From Verrucomicrobia bacterium UBA1183 (lineage in GTDB: Bacteria; Verrucomicrobiota; Verrucomicrobiia; Opitutales; UBA9783), in the NCBI GenBank assembly GCA_002309885.1, contig DBYP01000001.1, positions 1-23,843 of the forward strand: a stretch of 23,843 nucleotides of DNA, written 5' to 3'. The position numbers were made by a program, and so were the translations under genes. Below the pieces are notes generated by a model, which did not search any database, was not told the DNA's origin, and saw only the letters and a list, made by a program, of their open reading frames with translations. Position 1 is the first letter of the stretch. The number at the start of each line of letters is the position of its first letter. Shown in pieces: positions 7,748 through 15,730 of this stretch.

Positions 7748-7769
7748 ATTTTACTTTATGAAGTGAAAT
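7748..7769. promoter_or_regulatory. imperfect palindrome upstream of sctD
   Basis: ATTTTACTT (7748-7756) and AAGTGAAAT (7761-7769) form a 9-bp inverted repeat with one wobble pair and a TATG spacer, centred about 40 bases before the sctD start. It could be an operator or an RNA hairpin in the leader of the T3SS operon. No clear -35/-10 pair was found nearby. A sequence TTAGAGTATA just downstream resembles the end of the hairpin elements. Confidence 0.25.
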
Positions 7770-7797
7770 TGTTAGAGTATAGAGTAGGACAACGGCA

Positions 7798-9174
7798 ATG
7801 GCGGATAACGAAAAAGAGACAGCTGCACCTCAAAAGGAGTATATTTTGAGGATATTATCAGGGCCTCATACAGGCGCTGAAGTGGCATTGTCACAGGATA
7901 AAAAGCTGGTATTGGGGAAAGGTGAAGATTGCGATATCGTGCTAAAAGATGACCGATTAGCAGATCAGCATGCCCTATTTTCTTTCCAAGAGGATCATTT
8001 CGTATGTACTCCCACGGAAACCGCCGAGATAACGATCGATGGAGAAGTTATTCATGAAGCCAAGGCACTAAAAAACTTTGCGGCTATCGTTTGTGGTTCA
8101 ACGTTGCTTTCTATTGGTCCTAGCGATATTGTATGGCCCAATATTCAACCTTATGAAGCTAAAGCGACTGTTGCAAAAAGCGCCCCTGAAACGCCCCAAG
8201 AAGAAAAAGCTCCCCAAAGTGTTCCTGTAAAAAAGGCATTAAAGGATCTGAAAAAATTTGCAACGTTGCTGGGCGGATTGATGGCTTTTGCTATCGTTAT
8301 CTTTGTCGCTATAAGAGGCTCGAAGGAAACCGAAGACGTTTCACCTAAGGAGACCTCTAAATTTCCTATCGTTTTACTCAAAAAATCCATAGAATCTGTT
8401 TTAAAGCAAAACAAAATAAATTCGCAACACGTTAAGATTGGCTTGAGTGGGAAAAATTTTACATTTGAATGCTATGTTTCTTCTACGGAACAAAAGAATG
8501 TTTTAGAAAAACAGTTACGCGGTTTGCCGAAAGTTAACTTCCAATCATTACGTATCTATGTTCAGGATACTTTTATAGAGCAAGCGCAAATTATTGTAGC
8601 CCCTTATTTAACTGTAACGGTAGCTCCTGGAGAGGAATTAGATGGGCTTACATTAAAGGGATATCTCTTCAATATCGATCTACTTCCTAAAATAAAAAGT
8701 GACCTGTTTAGAGATATTCGTGGACTCGCTAAAATTGATACTGTTCTGCTGAGTGCTGATGAAGCTTTCGATTTGGCATCAAATCTGCTTTCCCAATATA
8801 AGTTGATGGGACTGTTAAAAGTACAGCCTATAAAAACCGGTATCATGATTACAGGACACATACCCGCTTCGGCTGAAGCGAATTGGAAACAGGCACAAAA
8901 AGCCCTAAAGCAAGCTTTCGAAAATGCTTGCAAGGTCTTATCCTATGTCGCTGTTGTGGCCCCCCAAGCGGTGAAAAAACTTTTCTTCCCGTCAGAAATA
9001 ACAACAGTCGCTGTTCCGCAAAAAGATAGACCTTGGCTGGAATTAAAATCGGGTGATCGTTATTTTGAAGGCGCGCTACTTCCTTCAGGTTATACGATTC
9101 AAACCATTTCGCACGAAGGTATTGGCCTTCAAAAAAATGAAGAATCGATATTTTTTGCACTATCAGAATTATAA
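7798..9174 (+). CDS. sctD: T3SS inner-membrane ring protein SctD with FHA domain
   Basis: Forms the outer of the two inner-membrane rings of the injectisome; homologous in layout to Chlamydia CdsD. Residues about 14-115 form a forkhead-associated (FHA) domain (LGKGEDCDIVLKDDRLADQHA), which in SctD proteins contacts the cytosolic sorting platform. An Ala/Pro/Lys/Glu-rich linker follows, then one membrane helix at about 154-172 (FATLLGGLMAFAIVIFVAI), and a periplasmic part of about 285 residues with ring-building-type repeats. At 458 residues it is shorter than chlamydial CdsD (over 800), which has extra domains. It is the first gene of a 13-gene operon; sctE follows after 3 bases. Only a weak AGGA-like sequence precedes the ATG. 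Confidence 0.88.
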   Translation: MADNEKETAAPQKEYILRILSGPHTGAEVALSQDKKLVLGKGEDCDIVLKDDRLADQHALFSFQEDHFVCTPTETAEITIDGEVIHEAKALKNFAAIVCGSTLLSIGPSDIVWPNIQPYEAKATVAKSAPETPQEEKAPQSVPVKKALKDLKKFATLLGGLMAFAIVIFVAIRGSKETEDVSPKETSKFPIVLLKKSIESVLKQNKINSQHVKIGLSGKNFTFECYVSSTEQKNVLEKQLRGLPKVNFQSLRIYVQDTFIEQAQIIVAPYLTVTVAPGEELDGLTLKGYLFNIDLLPKIKSDLFRDIRGLAKIDTVLLSADEAFDLASNLLSQYKLMGLLKVQPIKTGIMITGHIPASAEANWKQAQKALKQAFENACKVLSYVAVVAPQAVKKLFFPSEITTVAVPQKDRPWLELKSGDRYFEGALLPSGYTIQTISHEGIGLQKNEESIFFALSEL

Positions 9175-9177
9175 TTT

Positions 9178-9363
9178 ATGGACACAAAAATAAACATACA
9201 TTTAACGGGCATGTCTCAGGCGTTAAGTCAAGATTTTTCTGGCGCTTATCGAAGGGAAATGCTCGATCAAGTCAAAGCTTACCAGAGAGAAGTTCCTCCG
9301 GAGGGTTCCCAGGGTATAAAACAGGCATTAGAACATGCAGAAACAATCTTAACAATGGAGTAA
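9178..9363 (+). CDS. sctE: small T3SS protein, probable needle co-chaperone SctE
   Basis: A 61-residue, largely helical, soluble protein without a signal peptide. It sits between sctD and the needle gene, exactly where Chlamydia has cdsE and Yersinia/Pseudomonas systems have the YscE/PscE needle co-chaperone. By position it should form a complex with the TPR protein encoded at 9697 and keep needle subunits from polymerising in the cytosol. Sequence similarity alone is too weak to prove this. Stop and start codons are 3 bases apart on each side. Confidence 0.65.
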   Translation: MDTKINIHLTGMSQALSQDFSGAYRREMLDQVKAYQREVPPEGSQGIKQALEHAETILTME

Positions 9364-9366
9364 ATT

Positions 9367-9690
9367 ATGAGCGGCAATAGTTATCCTATACAAGCACAAG
9401 ACGCTACACATCCTTATCTTTTTTATGAAAAGTACGGCAATTTAGACGATGTTGTTCAGATTGATGAAGTATTAAATAATATTGTTCCTCTACTGGCTAA
9501 AGGTGAATCCGCCATCAATGCGCAATTAGCCGACCTAGCGACCATCGATCCAGGACAGTTGGATCAAAGCCGCTTGATGTCTGCACAGATGAACATGTCC
9601 CGTTGGCAATTGGCTGCACAGCTTTTGTCCAATTTTGCCTCAGGTGTTGCTTCTGGATTAAAAAATACAGTTCAAAACGTAGGAAGATAA
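9367..9690 (+). CDS. sctF: T3SS needle protein SctF
   Basis: Monomer of the hollow extracellular needle, exported through the apparatus itself and so lacking a Sec signal. At 107 residues it is slightly longer than the usual 80-90 because of an N-terminal extension. The C-terminal half has the two-helix hairpin of the family, with an MNMSRWQLAAQLLSNFASG stretch ending in a Lys-Asn-Thr-Val-Gln-Asn segment near the C terminus, as in other needle proteins. Its neighbours are the two presumed needle chaperones (E and G). Confidence 0.88.
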   Translation: MSGNSYPIQAQDATHPYLFYEKYGNLDDVVQIDEVLNNIVPLLAKGESAINAQLADLATIDPGQLDQSRLMSAQMNMSRWQLAAQLLSNFASGVASGLKNTVQNVGR

Positions 9691-9696
9691 TAAGCT

Positions 9697-10128
9697 ATGA
9701 AAAACAAAATTAATCCTGAGATTTTGCAATTTGTTACAGATGTTGCATTTGTCGGTATCGAACGCGGTTACTTCAAAGAAGCTAACGAAATTCTATCGGC
9801 AGTACTCGAAGTATGTCCCAATGACGTTAATGCGAAAACAACGCAAGCTGTGGCGCATGTATTTATGGGACAACTGGTACAAGGTGTAAAAGAATTGTTC
9901 GAAATTCTTAAGAAAGATCCCAAAAATGAAATCGTAAAGGGGTTCCTCGCGGTCGCATTCAAATTGGGACATGTCGATAATCAAGCTTTGAATTTATCGC
10001 AGCAGATTTTGGAACATAGCGACAATGAAATTGCCAAAGATATTGCACAGGGCATCCTTGAAGATTATAAAAATCACATTTCGCCACATGCATTACAGGC
10101 AGAACTTTGCGCGAACTTAAGTAAATAA
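9697..10128 (+). CDS. sctG: TPR-type needle chaperone SctG
   Basis: A 143-residue, all-helical protein with tetratricopeptide-like repeats: Gly-Tyr-Phe-x-Glu-Ala-Asn near residue 25, an Asn-Asp-Val-Asn-Ala-Lys turn near 45, and Asp-Pro-Lys-Asn-Glu near 75. This matches the YscG/PscG/CdsG chaperones that bind the needle C-terminal helix together with an E-type partner. It lies directly after sctF. The start is preceded by ATAAGCT instead of a Shine-Dalgarno; a similar sequence precedes sctI and sctR. Confidence 0.78.
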   Translation: MKNKINPEILQFVTDVAFVGIERGYFKEANEILSAVLEVCPNDVNAKTTQAVAHVFMGQLVQGVKELFEILKKDPKNEIVKGFLAVAFKLGHVDNQALNLSQQILEHSDNEIAKDIAQGILEDYKNHISPHALQAELCANLSK

Positions 10129-10135
10129 TAAGCTT

Positions 10136-10570
10136 ATGTCCATAGAAGGAAATGTTTTAGCGAATACGCTTGCGAACTCAGCAGCAGAAAATGCCTATCG
10201 AGAGGCCCAAACAACCCGAGATATGTTACCCACTTCTGTTGTGGAAGATGCGCAAGCTTTCGCAGGATTAGCCAATCCCGTAAATTCCGCTGTGGCTCCA
10301 CAGCAAGTATCGCCGGTTCAAACGGATATGACGTCGACACCGGGAGATGAAATTCTGAAATCAATTCAGAAAATTTCAGACGCTCAAACAGACAGTATTA
10401 AAGCTTTAGCTGATATGTCCGAGCGACTAAAAGATTCTGGAACGGTAACAATGGCTGGAGCTATGGAAATGCAAAAAAGCCTTATGGAATTTCAGCTAAA
10501 GCAGGAACTTATCTCTAAGGCAACCGGTTCCGTCAACCAAGGAATACAAACCTTATTCAAAAACCAGTAA
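10136..10570 (+). CDS. sctI: T3SS inner rod protein SctI
   Basis: Forms the short rod/adaptor that anchors the needle in the export gate. The 144-residue protein has a polar, low-complexity N-terminal half and a helical C-terminal half. The C terminus (MEFQLKQELISKATGSVNQG, then Thr-Leu-Phe-Lys-Asn) follows the SctI pattern of Lys-Ala-x-Gly-Ser-x-x-Gln. No signal peptide is present. Its place between sctG and the ring lipoprotein gene sctJ matches the I-J order of other T3SS loci. Confidence 0.85.
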   Translation: MSIEGNVLANTLANSAAENAYREAQTTRDMLPTSVVEDAQAFAGLANPVNSAVAPQQVSPVQTDMTSTPGDEILKSIQKISDAQTDSIKALADMSERLKDSGTVTMAGAMEMQKSLMEFQLKQELISKATGSVNQGIQTLFKNQ

Positions 10571-10571
10571 T

Positions 10572-11327
10572 ATGGCTTTCCGAAAATTGATAGGCTTAGG
10601 AATACTGCTTCTCTTGGGAGGTTGTGGTCAGCAAACGCTTTATACCAACCTTCCTGAGAAAGAAGTCAACGATATGATGGCCATCCTATTGGCCAGCAAT
10701 ATCGGTTGTGAAAAAATCGCTGGAGCAGAAAACACATGGACCGTTATGGTTTCCGGAAATCAGTTCTCCCAAGCGGTCCAATTGCTGAATGAAGCCGGAT
10801 ACCCCAAAGACACCTTTTCTTCATTGGGAGAAGCTTTCAAAAAATCGGGGCTTGTTTCTTCACCCACCGAAGAACGGGTTCGTTTCATGCATGCACTTTC
10901 GGATGAGCTTGCAGAAACAATCACGCATATTCATGGCGTTGTTACAGCTCGCGTCCATATTGTACTTCCCGATAATGATCCTTACACGGATAAAATTACC
11001 CCCTCTTCGGCTTCAGTATTCATTTCTTACCTACCTCAGATCAATTTGGAAGATTGTACCCGAGATATCCGTCAGTTGGTAACTAATAGTATCGAGGGAT
11101 TATCGTACGATAAAGTTAATCTGTCCATGTTCCCAGCATCCAATCCTAACGATCGCTTACCGCTTTCAATGAATCTGAGCCAACCTGCTTTTAAAAGTTT
11201 CTTGGGGGTAAATATTAGTGTTTCGTCGATTGCCAAATTTTTTATCTTAATCGCGGGGACCTTTGCGCTGGGATGCGTTTTGGGCTTTTTCTTAAAAAAT
11301 CGCAATTCAACCAAAGATTCCGAATGA
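10572..11327 (+). CDS. sctJ: T3SS inner-membrane ring lipoprotein SctJ
   Basis: YscJ/PrgK/FliF-related lipoprotein that builds the inner ring of the basal body. The N-terminal signal ends in a lipobox LLLGGC with the lipidated Cys at residue 18. Two ring-building modules follow: the first with NDMMAILLASNIGCEKI and a QAVQLLNEAGYP segment, the second with Thr-Ala-Arg-Val-His-Ile-Val-Leu-Pro. One transmembrane helix lies at about 220-243 (FFILIAGTFALGCVLGFFL), followed by a short charged tail. At 251 residues it has the usual length. The ATG is 2 bases after the sctI stop. Confidence 0.96.
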   Translation: MAFRKLIGLGILLLLGGCGQQTLYTNLPEKEVNDMMAILLASNIGCEKIAGAENTWTVMVSGNQFSQAVQLLNEAGYPKDTFSSLGEAFKKSGLVSSPTEERVRFMHALSDELAETITHIHGVVTARVHIVLPDNDPYTDKITPSSASVFISYLPQINLEDCTRDIRQLVTNSIEGLSYDKVNLSMFPASNPNDRLPLSMNLSQPAFKSFLGVNISVSSIAKFFILIAGTFALGCVLGFFLKNRNSTKDSE

Positions 11328-11330
11328 TCT

Positions 11331-11978
11331 ATGCCGGATGTTTCACAGATGTTGGAAGATTTTAAAGGCGCATTGGCTTTAAGTGACTACAACGCGATAC
11401 ATCCCTCTTTTTTAGAGAAAATTATACCCGAAAAATTAAATCATTTTTCTTCTTTTACCAACAATTATCTCTTTTTTAAACTACAACATTATTTAGAAAA
11501 GAAATTAAAATTAAAAACATTAACACCGGAGCTTTGCCATCATCCACTTGCTTTTTTGCTCACACTCGAAACCGAAGATTGCGATTGGCTTGGTAAAATT
11601 TTAGGTGCTTTGTGTCTCTCACATGAAATCAAACGCGTTATTGTTCAGTCGGAGAAAACAGCACTCATAGCCTTTTTGGGCGAAGACATCTATGAATTTA
11701 CTTTAAAACAAGGAGAATTGCATCGCCCCTTTTTACCAGAAGTAAATATCGAACCTATCACAGCTTCTTTGGTTGAAAAAATAAAAGCAGCTGGACATTT
11801 CTTGTTGGAATACTTGTGGAGCCAACAGCCCGAAAGCCTTGCAAAACATTTTACAATAAAAATGGATAAATCTATCGCTTGGAATTTTACCCACGAAGCA
11901 AAACCGGATTTACAACGACACATAATAACCCTTTGTAAACGTTTACTATCGAAGAAAGGCTCCGAAAAACTATGTTAG
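11331..11978 (+). CDS. sctK: probable T3SS sorting-platform protein SctK
   Basis: A 215-residue soluble protein between sctJ and sctL. In Yersinia/Pseudomonas systems this position is held by SctK (YscK/PscK), and in Chlamydia by the CT560-type gene. SctK links the SctD cytosolic domains to the SctQ/SctL pods. The family is poorly conserved. Here I see only general agreement: a helical protein with an aromatic-rich first third and a C-terminal Arg/Lys-rich helix. Its end overlaps the start of sctL by 7 bases, showing co-translation. The call rests mainly on position. Confidence 0.65.
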   Translation: MPDVSQMLEDFKGALALSDYNAIHPSFLEKIIPEKLNHFSSFTNNYLFFKLQHYLEKKLKLKTLTPELCHHPLAFLLTLETEDCDWLGKILGALCLSHEIKRVIVQSEKTALIAFLGEDIYEFTLKQGELHRPFLPEVNIEPITASLVEKIKAAGHFLLEYLWSQQPESLAKHFTIKMDKSIAWNFTHEAKPDLQRHIITLCKRLLSKKGSEKLC

Positions 11979-12613
11979 TCTTGCAGAGTACAAAGAAAAT
12001 TTGTCCCAATACGGCCATCCTTCGTTTAGAAGATTATGCCATTCATTTAAAAGCAGAAGAAATTCTTCAAGACGCAAAAAACAAGCGAGCAAAGCTGTTA
12101 GAGCAAGCCGATCTACAGATAAAAATGCTCAAAGAAGCTGCCCAAGCTGAAATCGAAAAAATGCGTCAGCAAGCCGAAATCGAAATAGAACAACAGCGTC
12201 AACAAAAACAATTCGAGATGATTTTCGAGATGCTGAATAAAGGCATCGATTTTTTCTCAACCATGGAAGAAACGTTGGTGCAAACGATAAAATCGTTAGC
12301 GCTTAAAATCTTTGAAGAAACACCTCCTGAGGAACGTGTTTATAAATTAGTTAGAACGACTGTAAAAGAACTTGCTGAAGGCAAAACGCTACACATCTAC
12401 GTTCATCCAGATCAATGCGGCTTGCTTAAGAAAAACATAAAAGAAATCCAAAAACAAGTTCCAACCTTAGAACGTATCGAAGTAGTTGCCAACAAGGCAC
12501 TAAATATCGATGAATGTACATTGGAAACAGAAACAGGCATCTTAGAAGCCGGGTTGAACCTTCAGTTGGACAACATCATGAATGCAATAAAAAGTATGTT
12601 GCGTGGAGCATGA
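11972..12613 (+). CDS. sctL: T3SS ATPase stator protein SctL
   Basis: Cytosolic stator linking the ATPase SctN to SctQ; related to FliH and to the V/F-ATPase peripheral stalk. Its 213 residues comprise a short N-terminal segment and a long Gln/Glu/Lys-rich coiled coil (about 25-90, with IEKMRQQAEIEIEQQRQQKQ). A globular C-terminal domain follows, with LHIYVHPDQC and an ETETGILEAGLNLQLDNI segment typical of the family. Its stop overlaps the ATPase start (ATGA at 12610-12613). Confidence 0.9.
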   Translation: MLVLQSTKKICPNTAILRLEDYAIHLKAEEILQDAKNKRAKLLEQADLQIKMLKEAAQAEIEKMRQQAEIEIEQQRQQKQFEMIFEMLNKGIDFFSTMEETLVQTIKSLALKIFEETPPEERVYKLVRTTVKELAEGKTLHIYVHPDQCGLLKKNIKEIQKQVPTLERIEVVANKALNIDECTLETETGILEAGLNLQLDNIMNAIKSMLRGA

Positions 12614-13935
12614 AAAAAAAGATTATATACCCCTTGTTTGATAAAGTCATACAAAATACGGCGTCGGTTAGTACGAAAGGGAAAGTATTGCAAGTCACCG
12701 GAAATATGATTCATGCTTTTGTGCCAGGAGCCAAGGTTGGGGAATTATGCACCCTTATTAATCCGATGGATAAGAGTGAATCTTTTGCAGAAGTCGTAGG
12801 TTTTCTTCAAGATGCGGCTCTTTTAACACCCTTAGGGGAAACCGGCGGCATTTCGTCGTCTACACAAGTTGTCCCTTCAGGCCGGACTTTGCAAGTTCCG
12901 GTGGGTCCTGGATTGCTGGGACGTGTTTTGGATGGTTTAGGACGATTAACCGATGAAGCTGAAAAAGGTCCTTTTAAACCCGAAACTTATTATCCTATCT
13001 ACGCAGATCCTCCACCTCCGATGACCCGAAAGCCGATCGATACACCGCTATCATTGGGCGTAAGAGCTTTAGATGGGTTATTGACTTGCGGTGAAGGACA
13101 ACGACTGGGAATATTTGCAGCCGCTGGAGGTGGTAAAAGTACACTTTTAGCACAAATCATTCGCAATACCGAAGCGGAAGTTACCGTTCTAGCGCTTATC
13201 GGTGAACGTGGCCGTGAAGTACGCGAATTCGTGGAAAAAGATCTGGGAGAAGAAGGGCTTAAGCACTCTGTGTTGGTGATTGCAACCTCGGATCGTTCCG
13301 CTACAGAGCGCTTGAAAGCCGCTTATGTAGCCACCAGCGTCGCTGAATATTTCCGTGATCAAGGCAAAAAAGTTTTGCTATTGATGGATTCCGTAACGCG
13401 TTTCGGAAGAGCACAACGCGAGATTGGTCTTGCTGCTGGAGAACCTCCCACACGGCGTGGATTTCCACCTTCGGTATTCTCCGAACTTCCCAAATTGATG
13501 GAACGCGCAGGACAATCACCTAAAGGCTCTATTACGGCACTTTATACGGTACTGGTCGAGGGTGATGACATGACCGAACCTATCGCCGACGAAACGCGAT
13601 CCATTTTGGATGGTCACATTATTTTGTCGCGCAAACTTGCCAGCGCAAATCATTATCCCGCTATTGATATCTTGGCCAGTATAAGCCGTGTTATGAATGC
13701 GATTGTCGATAAAGATCATTTGGATGCAGCCGGAAAATTCAGAAAAATGCTCGCCAAATATCAAGAAGTTGAAATGTTGATACGTATCGGTGAATATAAA
13801 AAAGGGAATGATGCGGAAACCGATGAAGCTATTGAAAAGATGCCCAAGTTGAATGCTTTCCTGTGTCAAGCTTTATCCGAAAAAACCGATTTTAAAGAAA
13901 CCGTTCAACGCATGATCGATGAAGTGAACGCTTAA
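12610..13935 (+). CDS. sctN: T3SS ATPase SctN
   Basis: Hexameric ATPase that strips chaperones from substrates and feeds them to the export gate; 441 residues, normal length. Domains are an N-terminal beta-barrel, the RecA-like core with Walker A (AAGGGKST, about 171-178), GERGREVREF (about 198-207), Walker B (VLLLMDSVTRFGRAQREIG, about 255-273), EPPTRRGFPPSVF (about 278-290) and the alpha/beta ATPase signature YPAIDILASISR (349-360), then a C-terminal helical domain. I start at the ATG at 12610, which overlaps the sctL stop; the frame stays open further upstream, but that would add 32 residues from inside sctL. Confidence 0.98.
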   Translation: MKKKIIYPLFDKVIQNTASVSTKGKVLQVTGNMIHAFVPGAKVGELCTLINPMDKSESFAEVVGFLQDAALLTPLGETGGISSSTQVVPSGRTLQVPVGPGLLGRVLDGLGRLTDEAEKGPFKPETYYPIYADPPPPMTRKPIDTPLSLGVRALDGLLTCGEGQRLGIFAAAGGGKSTLLAQIIRNTEAEVTVLALIGERGREVREFVEKDLGEEGLKHSVLVIATSDRSATERLKAAYVATSVAEYFRDQGKKVLLLMDSVTRFGRAQREIGLAAGEPPTRRGFPPSVFSELPKLMERAGQSPKGSITALYTVLVEGDDMTEPIADETRSILDGHIILSRKLASANHYPAIDILASISRVMNAIVDKDHLDAAGKFRKMLAKYQEVEMLIRIGEYKKGNDAETDEAIEKMPKLNAFLCQALSEKTDFKETVQRMIDEVNA

Positions 13936-14408
13936 TGGCTAAGTACGAACTGCAGGATTTGTTGCGTATACGAGACATGAGAAAGGATCGTGCGCAAGAG
14001 GATTTGTTTAAAGCCAAAAAGCAACTGCAGGAAGCGGAAAAGTTTTTGCAAGAAAAAAAAGACAAAGAAGCGGAATTTATTGCAAAAAAACCAGGATTTA
14101 TTGAACTTATTTACCAAAACATGCTTCAAAAAGTGCAGTTCAAAAAGAACTACATGGATATCGTTAATTTGAAATTAGGAAAATTGGATGAACATCAAAT
14201 GAAGCTTGCCATTGAGGTCGAAAAAGCTCAAAATAAATATGAGGAAGCTCAAAAAAACGTTGCTACTTGCAAAGAGAATCTACAGAGAGCTCGCGTCAAT
14301 TTGGATAAGATTGAAGAGCATAAAAAGATTTGGGTTGAAGAACAAAACGCTTTAGAAGAGCTGGCTCAAGATAAAGAATTGGAAGATTTTAAACCGAAAG
14401 AAACGTAA
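13935..14408 (+). CDS. sctO: T3SS central stalk protein SctO
   Basis: A 157-residue, almost entirely coiled-coil protein rich in Lys, Glu and Gln (residues about 15-60 and 85-150). This is the YscO/CdsO/FliJ type that sits in the centre of the ATPase hexamer and contacts the export gate SctV. It directly follows sctN, as cdsO follows cdsN in Chlamydia. Its ATG shares one base with the sctN stop (TAATG), and its stop overlaps the sctP start in the same way. Confidence 0.85.
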   Translation: MAKYELQDLLRIRDMRKDRAQEDLFKAKKQLQEAEKFLQEKKDKEAEFIAKKPGFIELIYQNMLQKVQFKKNYMDIVNLKLGKLDEHQMKLAIEVEKAQNKYEEAQKNVATCKENLQRARVNLDKIEEHKKIWVEEQNALEELAQDKELEDFKPKET

Positions 14409-15730
14409 TGGACACGAACGTACCTACTGTTGAATCTGGAGAAGAGGTATCTGTAGCTTTTGAGGGCAATTTTATGCCCCGTCCAGAAGCGCTTGAAAAT
14501 TCGGATGTTGCTTTATTTAAACAACAAATGTCGCAGGTAAATCCAATATTTGAGGCAACTACACCAGCCTCTAAACTAACTAAGGAACGGGAGCAAACGA
14601 AAGACTTGCTCGATCTATCCCATGAATTTAAAACGTTCCTCGAAGGAAAAACATCACCGGTAAATTCCCCTAATGGACTCCCCCGTGCTAACCAAGGTAC
14701 TCCGTTATCGCATAAAGAATTAAGTTTACAAGCCGAAATATTTTCCAGTAGATCAGGCGCAGAGGGAAAAACAATAAATGTACCCACAAACACACATTCC
14801 TATGAGGCAAGTGCTGAAACTAACGTACCTGTTAATAGATCAGGTACAGAGGGAAAAACAATAAATGTACCGGCAAACACACATTCCTATGAGGCAGGCG
14901 CTGAAACCAACGTACCTGTTAATAGATCAGGTACAGAGGGAAAAACAATAAATGTATCAACAAATACTTCTCTCCATGAGGCAAGCGCTAACACCAGCGT
15001 ACCTGTTAATAAATCAGGCGCAGAGGGGAAAACAATAAATGTATCAACAAATACTTCTCTCCATGAGGCAAGCGCTAACACCAGCGTACCTGTTAATAAA
15101 CCAGAGGCAGAAAAAGGGGAAATAAGCATACCAACAGGAACCTCTTTTAAAAGTGTACCAACAAAAGAAGTAGGTACAAAATTTGTGGGAGATAATACAA
15201 TTCCTTTGGAGAGAGGTACTAAAACCGAATATTCAGATACAAAATTAGAGCCTCTCAAAAAAGAGGTCGCTTCTGTGCAAGATAATCCCTATGTCGTACC
15301 TATAGGAACTCCTTTAATATCACATCCTACGTCCATTCAAAACGCAGAAAACATCGAGGCACATGCCGCCATGATCTCTCAACGGATCAAGGATCAAATC
15401 ATTGACCGTATTTTGGTTTCAACGAATGACATTGCGGCAAACAAGACAGTAAAAGTTGTCTTAAATCCGACCGTCCTTGAAGGTACGGAGGTCAACTTCC
15501 AAAAAGTAGGTGATACGCTTTCCGTACAATTTGTCTCCAGAAATGAGGGAAGTCTACAATTCTTACAGGTCAATCAAGCCGATTTGCAGGGTTATCTGCA
15601 AAATGAGTTAAAACAGTTTAAAGGCGTATCCGTGTCTGTTGAACCTAATGAAAATAGTACCGAATCTCCCGAAGATGGTCGTTCGCGAAATCGCTACGAG
15701 TACCAAAGCCAGGATGAAGATGAGCAATAA
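14408..15730 (+). CDS. sctP: T3SS needle-length regulator SctP with tandem repeats
   Basis: Molecular ruler and substrate-specificity switch of the YscP/FliK/CdsP type, exported during needle assembly. It has 440 residues. The N-terminal two-thirds are polar and probably disordered, rich in Ser, Thr, Asn, Glu and Val. Four direct 29-residue repeats occupy about 115-230. The last ~120 residues form the T3S4 (type III secretion substrate specificity switch) domain, with MISQRIKDQIIDRI, a Val-Lys-Val-Val-Leu-Asn-Pro strand and QFLQVNQADLQGYLQNEL. Identity rests on this C-terminal domain and the O-P-Q gene order. It overlaps sctO and sctQ by one base each. Copies 3 and 4 of the repeat are nearly identical in DNA, so the ruler region has expanded recently. 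Confidence 0.85.
   Translation: MDTNVPTVESGEEVSVAFEGNFMPRPEALENSDVALFKQQMSQVNPIFEATTPASKLTKEREQTKDLLDLSHEFKTFLEGKTSPVNSPNGLPRANQGTPLSHKELSLQAEIFSSRSGAEGKTINVPTNTHSYEASAETNVPVNRSGTEGKTINVPANTHSYEAGAETNVPVNRSGTEGKTINVSTNTSLHEASANTSVPVNKSGAEGKTINVSTNTSLHEASANTSVPVNKPEAEKGEISIPTGTSFKSVPTKEVGTKFVGDNTIPLERGTKTEYSDTKLEPLKKEVASVQDNPYVVPIGTPLISHPTSIQNAENIEAHAAMISQRIKDQIIDRILVSTNDIAANKTVKVVLNPTVLEGTEVNFQKVGDTLSVQFVSRNEGSLQFLQVNQADLQGYLQNELKQFKGVSVSVEPNENSTESPEDGRSRNRYEYQSQDEDEQ
14750..15097 (+). repeat. four 87-bp tandem repeats inside sctP
   Basis: Units at 14750-14836, 14837-14923, 14924-15010 and 15011-15097 each encode 29 residues: Arg/Lys-Ser-Gly-x-Glu-Gly-Lys-Thr-Ile-Asn-Val at the start and Val-Pro-Val-Asn at the end. 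Units 3 and 4 differ at four positions, all within their first 18 bases, and the other 69 bases are identical. The unit length is a multiple of three, so copy-number change would lengthen or shorten the protein without a frameshift. Confidence 0.97.

Noticed and set aside
12514..12609. 32-codon upstream extension of the ATPase SctN
   Set aside because: It lies inside sctL, and the ATG at 12610 overlaps the sctL stop in the style of the rest of the operon.
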